From Promineifilum sp019695075 (lineage in GTDB: Bacteria; Chloroflexota; Anaerolineae; Promineifilales; Promineifilaceae), in NCBI GenBank assembly GCA_026129185.1, contig JAHCIO010000006.1:1-64000 (forward strand): 64,000 bases of DNA, written 5' to 3'. This document shows positions 18,999-27,517 of the stretch, piece by piece; position 1 is the first letter of the stretch, and every line of letters begins with the position of its first letter. The notes under the pieces were generated by a model. That model was not told the DNA's origin. It saw nothing but the letters and a program-made list of their open reading frames with translations, and made no database searches. The position numbers and the translations under genes were made by a program.

Positions 18999-19035
18999 TA
19001 TAGCTATTATAAGGGCTATACAGATGGGCTGTCAA
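18999..19035 (-). promoter_or_regulatory. Toxin-antitoxin promoter with operator
   Basis: On the minus strand TTGACA (19035-19030) and TATAAT (19011-19006) are perfect sigma70 hexamers with an 18-nt spacer. A perfect inverted repeat, TATAGC at 18999-19004 and GCTATA at 19015-19020, brackets the -10 and is the likely operator for the Phd-like antitoxin. Confidence 0.85.
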
Positions 19036-19185
19036 CAGAACTATTGGGGTGGCCCGACACCCAGCCCGCAAAGAGACTGATTCCATGCTGAAAAGCCCGA
19101 CCTCCACTGTTTCTCGGGGTCGGCCAGGAGCCGTCGCCAGTCGTCAGTTCCTACTGTAGGTACGAAGATTCGTCTCGCCACGCGC

Positions 19186-21882
19186 CTAAGACTCGGCTCC
19201 ATTTCCGGATCGCACCACTACCCGCGCTTTCTTCGGCAACTCCATCGGCAGCGTCCGCCGCTGGACGCCGTCGTAGGTATAGAGCGCGTTGGCCACGGCC
19301 GCGGCCGTCGGCACCAGGCCGATCTCGCCCACGCCTTTCGCGCCGTAGGGGCCGTAGGGGTCGGGCACTTCGATGCCGATGATCTCCAACTCCGGCATCT
19401 CCTTGGCCCGCAGGATGCCCATCTGGCGCAGGCGGGTGGTCTTCGGCCGGCCGCCCTCCATCGGCATGTCCTCGCTGATGGCGTAGCCCAGACCCATGTG
19501 GAGCGAGCCTTCCAGTTGGCCTTCGAATAGCGTCGGGTTGTAGATCTTGCCGGCGTCGTGGGCGGCGGTCACCTTGGCGATCTGGCCGTCCTCGTCGAGG
19601 ATGACCAGTTGCGTGGCGTAGCTATACGAATAGTGCGTCACGATCTTGCCGTGGTCTTTGCCCGGCTTGGTCGTCCAATCGACGATCCAGGCCCCCTCGT
19701 ACTGGCGGCCGGCCAGCTCGGCCAGCGTATGGGTCTTGAGGTCTTCGCGCAGCTTGGCCGCGGCGTTGATGACGGCGTTGCCGACCAGCGACGTGGCCCG
19801 CGAGGCGGTGGTCATGCCCGCCTCCTGCCGCGAAGCCGTGTCCACGCGCACGCGGATGATGCGCGGATCGATGCCCGTCTCCTGGCACAGCGTCTGCACG
19901 GCGATGGTGTGGACGCCCTGGCCCATCTCCGTCCAACCGTGGTCGATGAGCACGCGGTCGGCCGACTCGACGGTGATGCGGACGTGGGAGGCGTCGGGCA
20001 TGCCGTTGCCGACGCCGGTGTTCTTGATACCGCAGGCGAGGCCGGCATATTTGGCCGCGCGGAACTCGTCGCGCACGGCCAGCAGCGTCTCACGCACGCC
20101 CGCCCCACCCTCGATGACCTGCCCGGTGGAGGTCATGTCGCCGTTCTGCAGGGCGTTGTCGTAGCGGAACTGCCAGCGGTCGAAGCCGCCCTGCCGGCAG
20201 AGATCGTCGAGGCAGCTTTCCAGGCCGAAGATGGCCTGATTGACGCCGAAACCGCGCATGGCCCCGCAGGGAATGTTGTTGGTGTAGGCGGCCAGCGCCT
20301 CGACATCGGCGGCGGGCACGTGGTAGGCTCCGGTGGCGTGGCCGGCCGAGCGCTCCAGCACCTTCATGCCCACAGAGGCATACGCGCCGGTGTCGCCGAC
20401 GAACTTCACCTTGACGTAGGTCAGCTTGCCCGCGGCGTCGCAGCCGACGGCGTAGTCCATCCAGATGGGGTGGCGCTTGGGGTGCATGGTGATCGACTCG
20501 TCGCGCGTCAGGCCAACCTTGACTGGGCGGCCGGTCAGGTAGGCCATCACCGCGGCGTGGCCTTGCACCGACAGGTCTTCCTTGCCGCCGAAGCCGCCGC
20601 CGTTGGGCACGAGCGTCACGCGCACGGCCTCCAGCGGCAGGCCCAGCAGCGCGGCGATCTGCACCTGGTCGTCGTAGACGCCCTGGCTTTGGGAGAGAAC
20701 GCGGATGACCGGCGCGGGTTGCTCCGGCGGCTCCTTGGCTTGGCCGTCGGCGAAGACCTCCTCCAGGTCGGCGTTGCTAGGGTGTTCGGCCGGGGCGTCG
20801 GCCGGCCCGGCGCGGCGCAGCGGCTCGGCGATGGCGCACTCCGGCTCCATGTAGCCGTGCTCGATGCGCTGGGTCTGGAAGACGCCCGTGGCCGTGTAGG
20901 CGGTTCTGGCCCGCGCCGCGTCCATGTCGCCGCGGACGAAGGCCGTCCGCGAGAGGAGGTTGCCGCCGGCGTGGATGAGCGGCGCGTCCGGCTCCAGAGC
21001 GCGGTGCATGTCGGTCACCGGCTCCAGCACCTCGTACTCGACCGCGATCAGGGCGACGGCGGCGCGGGCGATGGCCTCCGTCTCGGCGACCACCCCGGCC
21101 AGCACGTCGCCGACGTAGCGCGTCTCCTCGCCGATGGCGATCATGAGCGGCCAATCCTTGCGAATCAGGCCTATGGTGCGCTCGCCGGGCACGTCGGCGG
21201 CCGTCAGCACGCGGATGACGCCCGGCAAAGCCTCGGCCTGGCTCGTGTCAATGCGCAGGACGCGGGCGCGGGGGTGGTCGCTGAAGCGCAGCGCGCCATA
21301 GACCATGCCCGGCAGGAAGATGTCGGCGACGTAGGCGTGGCGGCCGAGCACCAGGTCTTCGGCGCGGTACTTGGGATGGCGCGCGCCGACGCGGCCGTCG
21401 GGCACGGGCGGCGGCACTTCTTCTTCCTTGCGGATGGCCACGGCGGCGCACTCGACGGCGTCGATGATCTTCTTGTAGCCGGTGCAGCGGCAGAGGTGGG
21501 GCGTCAGGGCCTTGGCGATGTCGTCGCGCGTCGGCTCGTTGTTCTTGTTGATCAGCGCGTTGGCCTGGATGACCATGCCGGGGATGCAGAAGCCGCACTG
21601 CACGCCGCCCTTGCTGACGAAGGCATTGGCGAAGACGTTCTGGCGATACTCGCCCAGCCCTTCGATGGTCATCACCTGGCCGCCGGCGACGCGCTTCATC
21701 GCCGTGACGCAGGCCAGCACGGCCTTGCCGTTCAGATCGACGGCGCAGCAGCCGCAGGCCGCCTGGGGGGCGCAGCCGTCCTTGGCCGAGATGATATGCT
21801 CGTGCAGGCGGAGATAGGTCAGCAGCGGCAACTCCGGGTCGCCGTCGTAGTGCTTCAGTTCGCCATTGAGCCAGAATTCCAT
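19186..21882 (-). CDS. Fused Fe-S / molybdopterin xanthine dehydrogenase-family enzyme
   Basis: An 898-residue oxidoreductase combining two usual subunits. Residues 1-150 hold two [2Fe-2S] domains: first cluster cysteines C37, C43, C45 or C46, C58; second C96, C99, C131, C133 (CGFC, CRCTGY). From about 170 follows the molybdopterin domain with GGGFGGKED, GAMRGFGVNQ and a final GAKGVGEIGLVPTAAAVANAL carrying the catalytic Glu. There is no FAD domain and no FAD subunit nearby, as in aldehyde oxidoreductase (Mop) or the TIGR03311 selenium-dependent group. GGAGGTAGCGCA precedes the ATG. Substrate unknown: purine or aldehyde. Spacing in the first cluster motif is unusual. Confidence 0.87.
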   Translation of the reverse strand: MEFWLNGELKHYDGDPELPLLTYLRLHEHIISAKDGCAPQAACGCCAVDLNGKAVLACVTAMKRVAGGQVMTIEGLGEYRQNVFANAFVSKGGVQCGFCIPGMVIQANALINKNNEPTRDDIAKALTPHLCRCTGYKKIIDAVECAAVAIRKEEEVPPPVPDGRVGARHPKYRAEDLVLGRHAYVADIFLPGMVYGALRFSDHPRARVLRIDTSQAEALPGVIRVLTAADVPGERTIGLIRKDWPLMIAIGEETRYVGDVLAGVVAETEAIARAAVALIAVEYEVLEPVTDMHRALEPDAPLIHAGGNLLSRTAFVRGDMDAARARTAYTATGVFQTQRIEHGYMEPECAIAEPLRRAGPADAPAEHPSNADLEEVFADGQAKEPPEQPAPVIRVLSQSQGVYDDQVQIAALLGLPLEAVRVTLVPNGGGFGGKEDLSVQGHAAVMAYLTGRPVKVGLTRDESITMHPKRHPIWMDYAVGCDAAGKLTYVKVKFVGDTGAYASVGMKVLERSAGHATGAYHVPAADVEALAAYTNNIPCGAMRGFGVNQAIFGLESCLDDLCRQGGFDRWQFRYDNALQNGDMTSTGQVIEGGAGVRETLLAVRDEFRAAKYAGLACGIKNTGVGNGMPDASHVRITVESADRVLIDHGWTEMGQGVHTIAVQTLCQETGIDPRIIRVRVDTASRQEAGMTTASRATSLVGNAVINAAAKLREDLKTHTLAELAGRQYEGAWIVDWTTKPGKDHGKIVTHYSYSYATQLVILDEDGQIAKVTAAHDAGKIYNPTLFEGQLEGSLHMGLGYAISEDMPMEGGRPKTTRLRQMGILRAKEMPELEIIGIEVPDPYGPYGAKGVGEIGLVPTAAAVANALYTYDGVQRRTLPMELPKKARVVVRSGNGAES

Positions 21883-21957
21883 TGCGCTACCTCCGGTGCC
21901 GAGATGATCGGCTACAAGGTCGAGTATTGATGAAGGATGGGCCGCGGCCGGCCGGCA

Positions 21958-22659
21958 TTACAGCGCGGGCACGGGCACGGCTGCCGGCGGCCGGTATCGC
22001 CAGGCGTAAACCGTCAGCAAGATGAACAGCAGGCCGATGGCCAGGGCGAACAGCTCGCTGGCCAGCCCCGGCCACAGGAAGGCGACGACGCCCAACACCA
22101 GCGGCAGGAGGCTGGCCAGGGCGATGGCCCGACCAAAGCCGCCTCGCGCCAGAAAATAGGGACGCATCAGCAAGAACCACAACGCCAGCCCGCCCCATTT
22201 GAGCCAGGTGAACCAGCGCAGGCGGGCCAGTTGGACAGCGATGTCGGTCGTGCCCAGCCGGGTGGTGATGGCCAGGAGTTGGACGTTCTCCAGCACGTCG
22301 GCCAACATGATCAGCGGGGCCAGCGCGGCGGCCAGCAGAAAGACCGGCTGCCGCGTGGCGCGGGCGCAGACCAGGGCAAAAGTAGTCAGGAAGCCGCCAT
22401 AGAACACGATGTAGAGGAAATCAAGGCGATTGACGCGATCCATGGCCGCGCGGACAGTCTCGCCGGCCGGCTGGCCAATGGGGGCGAAGAGGGCGGCCAC
22501 GTCGGCGTCAGTCGTGGCGAATTCGTAGGCCAGCACGGGGGTGATGAAGCCCGCCGGCAGCGGCGCGGCCGGGCGCGGGCCGATGACGGTCATGACCAGG
22601 GTCATGAGGATTGTGCCGAGGCCGAGAAGGCCGGTGATGAAAAACGGGCGCGCGCGCAT
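21958..22659 (-). CDS. Multi-pass membrane protein of unknown function
   Basis: A 233-residue integral membrane protein with about six hydrophobic helices (FFITGLLGLGTILMTLVMTV, then FLYIVFYGGFLTTFALVCA, VFLLAAALAPLIMLADVLE and others). A loop after helix 1 carries acidic residues (FATTDADVAALFAPIG). The ATG at 22659 is preferred because GGAAG lies 8 nt upstream; an ATG 21 nt earlier has no RBS. It is separated by 75 nt from the dehydrogenase gene on the same strand. I do not recognise the family with confidence. Confidence 0.7.
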   Translation of the reverse strand: MRARPFFITGLLGLGTILMTLVMTVIGPRPAAPLPAGFITPVLAYEFATTDADVAALFAPIGQPAGETVRAAMDRVNRLDFLYIVFYGGFLTTFALVCARATRQPVFLLAAALAPLIMLADVLENVQLLAITTRLGTTDIAVQLARLRWFTWLKWGGLALWFLLMRPYFLARGGFGRAIALASLLPLVLGVVAFLWPGLASELFALAIGLLFILLTVYAWRYRPPAAVPVPAL

Positions 22660-22784
22660 AAGGGCTACTTCCGGGCGCATCCGGGGCGGACGCGGTCTGT
22701 ATTGCCGGCGTCCCATCGGCCCGGCCGCTCCGTCGATATGTTACCGCTTTTGACCGAAAGTGTAAAACCTGACGAAAAACGCCG

Positions 22785-22843
22785 GTAGGACAGGTCGGCG
22801 ACCTGTCTCCTCTGAGAAGAGACGGGTTGCCAACCCGTCCTAC
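22785..22843. repeat. Inverted pair of REP-like elements
   Basis: Element 1 on the plus strand: GTAG, GACAGGTC, loop GGC, GACCTGTC (22785-22807). Element 2 on the minus strand: GTAG, GACGGGTT, loop GGC, AACCCGTC (22843-22821). Two 23-nt GTAG hairpins face each other across 13 nt, the layout of a bacterial interspersed mosaic element. Element 1 differs from the tRNA-Trp terminator hairpin by a compensatory stem change and a loop base. Confidence 0.82.
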
Positions 22844-22844
22844 A

Positions 22845-23303
22845 TTACCGGGTTGCCTCCAAGAGGACTTGCTGGGCCAGGTCGATCATCGCGGCGACGT
22901 CACCCTCGTCCGGTTGTTCGTCGCCCTGGCCATCGAACTCAACGCTGATGGTCATGGCGTCGGCCGTGGCCGGGTCGGTTTCTTCGCGTTCGAAGGAGCC
23001 GAAGCGGACGACCCAGCCGGCGATGAGCGACGCCTGGGCCGTCGAGAGCCGCACCTGAGCCACCATCCGCGGCGGGTCGCTGGCGCAACTGGACACCTCG
23101 GCCGCGCCGTCGGGCGTCAGTTCGACGACGTCGCAGAAGCCGGCAATGCCGCCCTCGCGCCGCCAGGTGTAACCGCCCGCCAGCGATTCCGCGCCCTCGT
23201 CCACCGCCCCGCCCTTGTCGCCTTCGCCGGCCCCCAGCGCGCACGCCGCCAGCGCCGCCAGCGCCGCCATCAGCACCACCATCACTGCCATTCGTCTTCT
23301 CAT
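22845..23303 (-). CDS. Small secreted lipoprotein
   Basis: A 152-residue predicted lipoprotein. The signal peptide MRRRMAVMVVLMAALAALAAC ends at a lipobox-like Cys; the mature part has no recognised domain and two further cysteines (GFCDVVEL and SSCASDPP) that could form a disulfide. An acidic C-terminal part (DGQGDEQPDEGD) precedes the last helix. A purine-rich leader (AAGGAGAAGGGCGAG) supports the ATG at 23303. A heptamer repeat covers the spacer to the dnaE stop. Function unknown. Confidence 0.7.
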   Translation of the reverse strand: MRRRMAVMVVLMAALAALAACALGAGEGDKGGAVDEGAESLAGGYTWRREGGIAGFCDVVELTPDGAAEVSSCASDPPRMVAQVRLSTAQASLIAGWVVRFGSFEREETDPATADAMTISVEFDGQGDEQPDEGDVAAMIDLAQQVLLEATR

Positions 23304-23326
23304 CTCGCCCTTCTCCTTACCTCCGG

Positions 23327-23368
23327 CCACTGACCACTGACCACTGGCCACTACTCACTGTCCACTAC
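23327..23368. repeat. Six exact-length heptamers over the dnaE stop codon
   Basis: CCACTGA, CCACTGA, CCACTGG, CCACTAC, TCACTGT, CCACTAC: six 7-nt units in 42 nt. The dnaE-like gene stops inside the fourth unit, so its last codons are encoded by the repeat. Confidence 0.85.
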
Positions 23369-26300
23369 CTCGACCCCCTCCACCTGCAACCAGCCCCCCT
23401 CCCACTCATCCCGCCGCCAGCGGCCGGACAGGCGTAGCGGACGCCAGGTGGGCCGCCGGCCGCGGTCGTTGGCCAGTTGCTTGTCAAAGCGGGCCACGGC
23501 GAACGTCTCGCCATCGCCGATGAAGATGCCCGCGCCACCCGGCCAACCGGGCACGCGCACGGCGTAGACCGTGGCCGGTTTGCCCGGCGCGGCCGGCAGC
23601 CGCCCTAGGGGCGTCGCCCCGCGCGGCACGCGGATGAGCGCCAGCGGGTGGACGCTCACCGGCTGGCCCAGCAGTTCCATCTCCCAGGCCAGACGCTCGG
23701 CCGGCAACTCGGCCGGGGCGTCGGGCGCGTCGAGGAAGCCGAAGCGCAATTGGCCGCCGCGACCGCGTGTGTCACGGGCCTCGTCGAGCATGGCCCGGCG
23801 GCTGGCCCCCAGCCCGTCGAGCGCGCCACAGCGAATGAGATGGTCGATCTCCTTGGGCTGAAGGGGCGCGCGGGCCAACAGGTCGGCCACGCCGGCGAAA
23901 GGCGCGTCCGCTCGCGCCGCGCGGATGGCGGCGATGGACGCGGCGCGCAGGTCGCGCACCTGGCCGAGGCCCATCCACAGGACGGGCTGCTCGCTGTCGG
24001 GGGCGTGCTCGTAGGTCAGCGTGAAGCTGTGGCCGCTGAAGTTGACGTGGGGTGGGCGCACGGCGATGCCCAGCCGGACGGCCTCGGCCATGTAGACGGC
24101 CGGGTGGTGGAAGCCGCCGGCGTCGGCCAGACGGGCGCAGAGGAACTCGGCCGGCCAGTGGGCCTTGACGTAGGCGGAGCGGTAGCTGACGTCGGCGTAG
24201 GCCGTGGCGTGGCCCTGGTTGAAGCCGTAGCCGGCAAAGGGGACGATCTGCTCCCACAGGCGCGCCGCCTGCTCGCGGCTAAAGCCGGGGCCGTCGGGCG
24301 CGGGGCGGCAGCAGCCGTCGGCAAAGGCCGCGGCCAGCGCCTCCAGCTCGTTGGCCCGGAAGCGGCTAATGCCCCGTCGCAAGCCGTCGGCCTGCGCCCA
24401 ACTCAGCCCGGCGATCTCCACGGCGATGCGCAGGATTTGCTCCTGAAAGAGGAGCACGCCCTTGGTGCGGCCGAGGATCGGCTCCAGTGCCGGGTGGAGG
24501 TAGGTGACCGGCTCCTCCCCCCGATAGCGGGCGACGAAGGCGCGGGCCATGCCGCCCAGGGCCGGGCCGGGCTTGAAGAACGCGCCGGCGATGGCCAGGT
24601 CGCCCACGTCGCGGGCGCGCAACTGGCGCAGGGTGCGCCGCGCGCCGTCGCTCTCGCACTGGAAGACGCCGATGGAGTCGCCGCGGCTGAGCATGTCGCC
24701 CGTGGCGGCGTCGCCCGGCGGGATGTCCTCCAGGCGGAAGGCCGGCTCGTGATAGCGGCGCACCAGTTCGACGGCATCGGCCAGCACGGTCAGGGCGCGA
24801 ATGCCCAGCAGGTCGAGCTTGGGCAGGCCGATGGCCTCCACGTCGCCATGCTCGTATTGCGTCGCCAGGAAGCCCTTGGGCGAGAGCAGGACGGGCACAG
24901 TGTCGGTCAGCGGGCCGGGGGTGATGACCAGGCCGCCGGGGTGCAGGCCGGGGTAGTGGGGCCGGCCGACGAGCAGATAGGCCAGGCGGACGACCTCGCG
25001 CTGGGATGGGTCGTCGATCCTGGCCAACACGTCCTCCGGCGTCTCCGTCGAGCGGCGACGCGGGTCGGGATGCCAGCCGTGGGGCAGGATGGCCACCAGC
25101 GCGTCGATGACCGCGTCGGGCAGGGCGTGGGCCTTGCCGACCTCGCGCACGGCCGAGCGCGGCTGGAAGGTGTTCATAGTGCTGACCAGGGCGACGCGGT
25201 CGTCGCCATAGGTGCGGCGCACATAGTCGAGCACTTCGTCGCGTCGCCGGCTGCAAAAGTCAAGGTCGATGTCGGGCGGGCTGCGGCGGGCGGGATTCAG
25301 GAAGCGCTCGAACAGCAGATCGTGGGCGACGGGATCGACGGTGGTGATGCCCAGGCAGTAGGCCAGCAGCGAGTTGGCCACGCTGCCGCGCGTGCTGACG
25401 GGGATGGCCGCGGCGCGGGCGAAGCGCACCAGGTCGGCCACCAGCAGGAACAGCGGCGCGTAGCCATACTCGCCCACAGCGGCGATCTCCCGCTCCAGGC
25501 GGGCCACGGCGTCGGCGGGCGGCGATGCGCCGTAGCGCTCGGCCAGGCCGGCGGCAGCGTCGCGGCGCAACTGGTCGGGCGCGGGCGTGTCGCCGGCCAG
25601 CACGGGCCAGAGCAGGCGGCCGTCGGGCAGCGCCTCGCCACAGCCGTCGGCTACGTCGCCGGCGGCGGCCAGCAATTCCGGCCTGTCGGCGTAGGCGGCG
25701 GCGAAGGCCTCCGGCGCGGGCCACTCCAGCGGGCTGTTCGGGTCGCCGCAGTCAGGCAGGGCGGTGGCATCAACCGCGGCCACGGGGCAATTGGCGTCGA
25801 TGGCCGCCAGCAGGCGCAGGAGCGGCCGTTGTGGGGCGTCGAGGCAGTAGATGGGCTGGGCGGCAACGACGCGCAGCCCGAAACGGCCCCCCAGGGCAAC
25901 GATCTCCTCGGCCAGCGGCCGGCCCGGCGCGGTCATCAGATCGGGGCTGACCGCCAGACAACAGCTTTCGCCGAAGACGCCGCCAAGCTGGGCCACGTAG
26001 CGCGTCGCCGCGGCGCGGTTGCCGGCGCGCAGGAAGCGCTCCAGCCAGCAGGCGCGCCCGCCGGTCAGGCAGACCAGCCCGCCGGCATGGGCGCGCAGTT
26101 CGGCCAGCGTCAGGCCGGCGCGGCGGCGGCGCTCGCGGTCGGCGCCGGCCTGAAACAGCGAGGCCAGGCGGCAGAGCGAGCGATAGCCGGCCGGATCGGC
26201 AGCCAACAGCACGAGACGGCCCGGCCGGGCATGGGCGTCGGGCGGCAGATCGTCGGGCGGCAGGGCCACGGTGGCGGTCAGGCCGATGATGGGCCGGATG

Positions 26301-26488
26301 CCGGCGGCGCGGCAGGCGCGGGCGAAGCTGACCGCGCCGAAGAGGGCGTTGCTGTCGGCCAGAGCCAGCTGGCGCAGGCCGTCGCGCCGGGCGCGGGCAA
26401 CGAGGTCGTCGAGCAACGGCGTCGCCCCCAGCAACGTGTAATGCGAATGCAGGTGCAAGTGGGTAAAATTGGCCGGCAGCGCGCTCAT
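23351..26488 (-). CDS. DNA polymerase III alpha-type (DnaE2/ImuC-like) polymerase
   Basis: A 1045-residue C-family polymerase. The PHP domain begins HLHLHSHYTLLGATPLL; the palm has the catalytic pair in PDIDLDF and the third Asp in GLPKLDLLGIRALTVL; the fingers contain FKPGPALGGMARAF and GVLLFQEQILRIA. An OB-fold (PATVYAVRVPGW onward) ends the protein, with no tau-binding tail. Length and the missing tail fit the error-prone DnaE2/ImuC group better than the replicative DnaE. No imuA or imuB is adjacent. A possible degenerate clamp motif is GQLRFGF. The start MSALPANFTHLHLHSH places the PHP at the N-terminus. Confidence 0.88.
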   Translation of the reverse strand: MSALPANFTHLHLHSHYTLLGATPLLDDLVARARRDGLRQLALADSNALFGAVSFARACRAAGIRPIIGLTATVALPPDDLPPDAHARPGRLVLLAADPAGYRSLCRLASLFQAGADRERRRRAGLTLAELRAHAGGLVCLTGGRACWLERFLRAGNRAAATRYVAQLGGVFGESCCLAVSPDLMTAPGRPLAEEIVALGGRFGLRVVAAQPIYCLDAPQRPLLRLLAAIDANCPVAAVDATALPDCGDPNSPLEWPAPEAFAAAYADRPELLAAAGDVADGCGEALPDGRLLWPVLAGDTPAPDQLRRDAAAGLAERYGASPPADAVARLEREIAAVGEYGYAPLFLLVADLVRFARAAAIPVSTRGSVANSLLAYCLGITTVDPVAHDLLFERFLNPARRSPPDIDLDFCSRRRDEVLDYVRRTYGDDRVALVSTMNTFQPRSAVREVGKAHALPDAVIDALVAILPHGWHPDPRRRSTETPEDVLARIDDPSQREVVRLAYLLVGRPHYPGLHPGGLVITPGPLTDTVPVLLSPKGFLATQYEHGDVEAIGLPKLDLLGIRALTVLADAVELVRRYHEPAFRLEDIPPGDAATGDMLSRGDSIGVFQCESDGARRTLRQLRARDVGDLAIAGAFFKPGPALGGMARAFVARYRGEEPVTYLHPALEPILGRTKGVLLFQEQILRIAVEIAGLSWAQADGLRRGISRFRANELEALAAAFADGCCRPAPDGPGFSREQAARLWEQIVPFAGYGFNQGHATAYADVSYRSAYVKAHWPAEFLCARLADAGGFHHPAVYMAEAVRLGIAVRPPHVNFSGHSFTLTYEHAPDSEQPVLWMGLGQVRDLRAASIAAIRAARADAPFAGVADLLARAPLQPKEIDHLIRCGALDGLGASRRAMLDEARDTRGRGGQLRFGFLDAPDAPAELPAERLAWEMELLGQPVSVHPLALIRVPRGATPLGRLPAAPGKPATVYAVRVPGWPGGAGIFIGDGETFAVARFDKQLANDRGRRPTWRPLRLSGRWRRDEWEGGWLQVEGVEVVDSE

Positions 26489-26556
26489 CACAGCCGCGAT
26501 GATAGAAGTGAGTCCGGCGACTGGCAAGCGACATTTAGTCCCTTTGGAGAAGAGCG

Positions 26557-27006
26557 ATGATCCCATTAGCCCTGGCGATTGAACTGAAGAATGCCGGCCT
26601 CGTCTGGCGGACGAGCACCCACGACTTCTTCGCCATCCCCGATCACGCCCTGGACGACCGCATTTTCGTCCTGGCCGACATGGTCGCCTTCACGGAACTG
26701 GTGCAGGGCTGGCCGGCGGTGGCCTTCCACGGCGCGGCCGAGTGGGCGCTGGACTACATTTTCACCAACGAGATCGTCTGGATGCCGACCGAGGAGCAAC
26801 TGCGCGACGCCCTGCACGACAACCTGCGCCGCGACGGCGACAACGCGCCCACGCTACGGCTGACCCTGGGGCCGGGCGACGGCTACCATTGCGACATCGG
26901 CTTTCGCGGCCAGGCGCTGACGTTCGGCGCGCCCACGGCCGGCGAAGCCTACGCCCAAGCGCTGCTCCACGTGCTGGAGCAACGCAATCGGCCAAATGGT
27001 GTATAA
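26557..27006 (+). CDS. Conserved hypothetical protein
   Basis: A 149-residue soluble protein with no clear domain. It is acidic and Trp-rich (LVWRTSTHDFFAIPDH, WPAVAFHGAAEWALDYIF, EIVWMPTEEQLRDAL). Similar short proteins are common in Chloroflexi and are sometimes labelled CpaE-like without good reason. TTGGAGAAGAGCG gives a strong RBS. It is divergent from the DnaE-like gene by 68 nt and heads a densely packed plus-strand run (next gene 7 nt away). I assign no function. Confidence 0.8.
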   Translation: MIPLALAIELKNAGLVWRTSTHDFFAIPDHALDDRIFVLADMVAFTELVQGWPAVAFHGAAEWALDYIFTNEIVWMPTEEQLRDALHDNLRRDGDNAPTLRLTLGPGDGYHCDIGFRGQALTFGAPTAGEAYAQALLHVLEQRNRPNGV

Positions 27007-27013
27007 TCCCGCC

Positions 27014-27517
27014 ATGCACAGATTCGTCCGCCGCCTGGGGGTTGTGCCTGTCCTGGCGCTGAGCGCCGGTCTGATCGTGCTCGGCGCGCTGGCGGTCGAT
27101 CGCATCGTCAACACGATGTGGCCGTTCGACGTGACGCGGATCGAGCTGGTGCGGGCCACGGCGCAGCAGCGCGTCGACGCGGCCATGCTGCTGGCGGCGG
27201 CCAGGAGCGACATCCTCATCGCCTTCCTGGCCTCGGTCATCGTCGCCGTCACCGGGCTGGCCCTGCCGCTGGCCTACTTCTTCAACAAACGCATTCAGCC
27301 GCCGGAGATGCGCCACGAGCCGCCGCCGTTCCTGACGATCATCCGCCAGGCGCTGTGGGTTGGCCTGTGGGTGGCCTTCTGTCTGTGGCTCCAGATGAAC
27401 CGCACGCTGGGCCTGGCCGTGGCCGCGCTGGGGGCGGCCGTGGTGATCCTGTTCGAGGTCGTGTTGCAGATTCGCGCCCGCGCCTCGGCCGTTCAGCAAC
27501 AGGGCACCGCCTCGTGA
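27014..27517 (+). CDS. Small membrane protein upstream of selA
   Basis: A 167-residue protein with four predicted membrane helices: an N-terminal one (VLALSAGLIVLGALAV), one near residue 70 (ILIAFLASVIVAVTGLALPLAYFF) and a close C-terminal pair (residues about 110-150). A short charged loop (NKRIQPPEMRHEPPP) sits between them. The ATG at 27014 is chosen over one six codons upstream that would overlap the previous gene. Its stop overlaps the selA GTG (GTGA), implying translational coupling. Function unknown. Confidence 0.75.
   Translation: MHRFVRRLGVVPVLALSAGLIVLGALAVDRIVNTMWPFDVTRIELVRATAQQRVDAAMLLAAARSDILIAFLASVIVAVTGLALPLAYFFNKRIQPPEMRHEPPPFLTIIRQALWVGLWVAFCLWLQMNRTLGLAVAALGAAVVILFEVVLQIRARASAVQQQGTAS

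Noticed and set aside
19186..21882. Direct selenocysteine codon in the molybdenum enzyme
   Set aside because: No in-frame TGA interrupts the gene; any selenium would be a labile cofactor, not Sec.
23648..26560. A 970-codon open frame on the plus strand opposite the DnaE-like gene
   Set aside because: It is rich in Gly/Ala/Arg/Gln with no motifs and lies exactly antisense to a gene with all polymerase motifs; long shadow frames are expected at this GC content.
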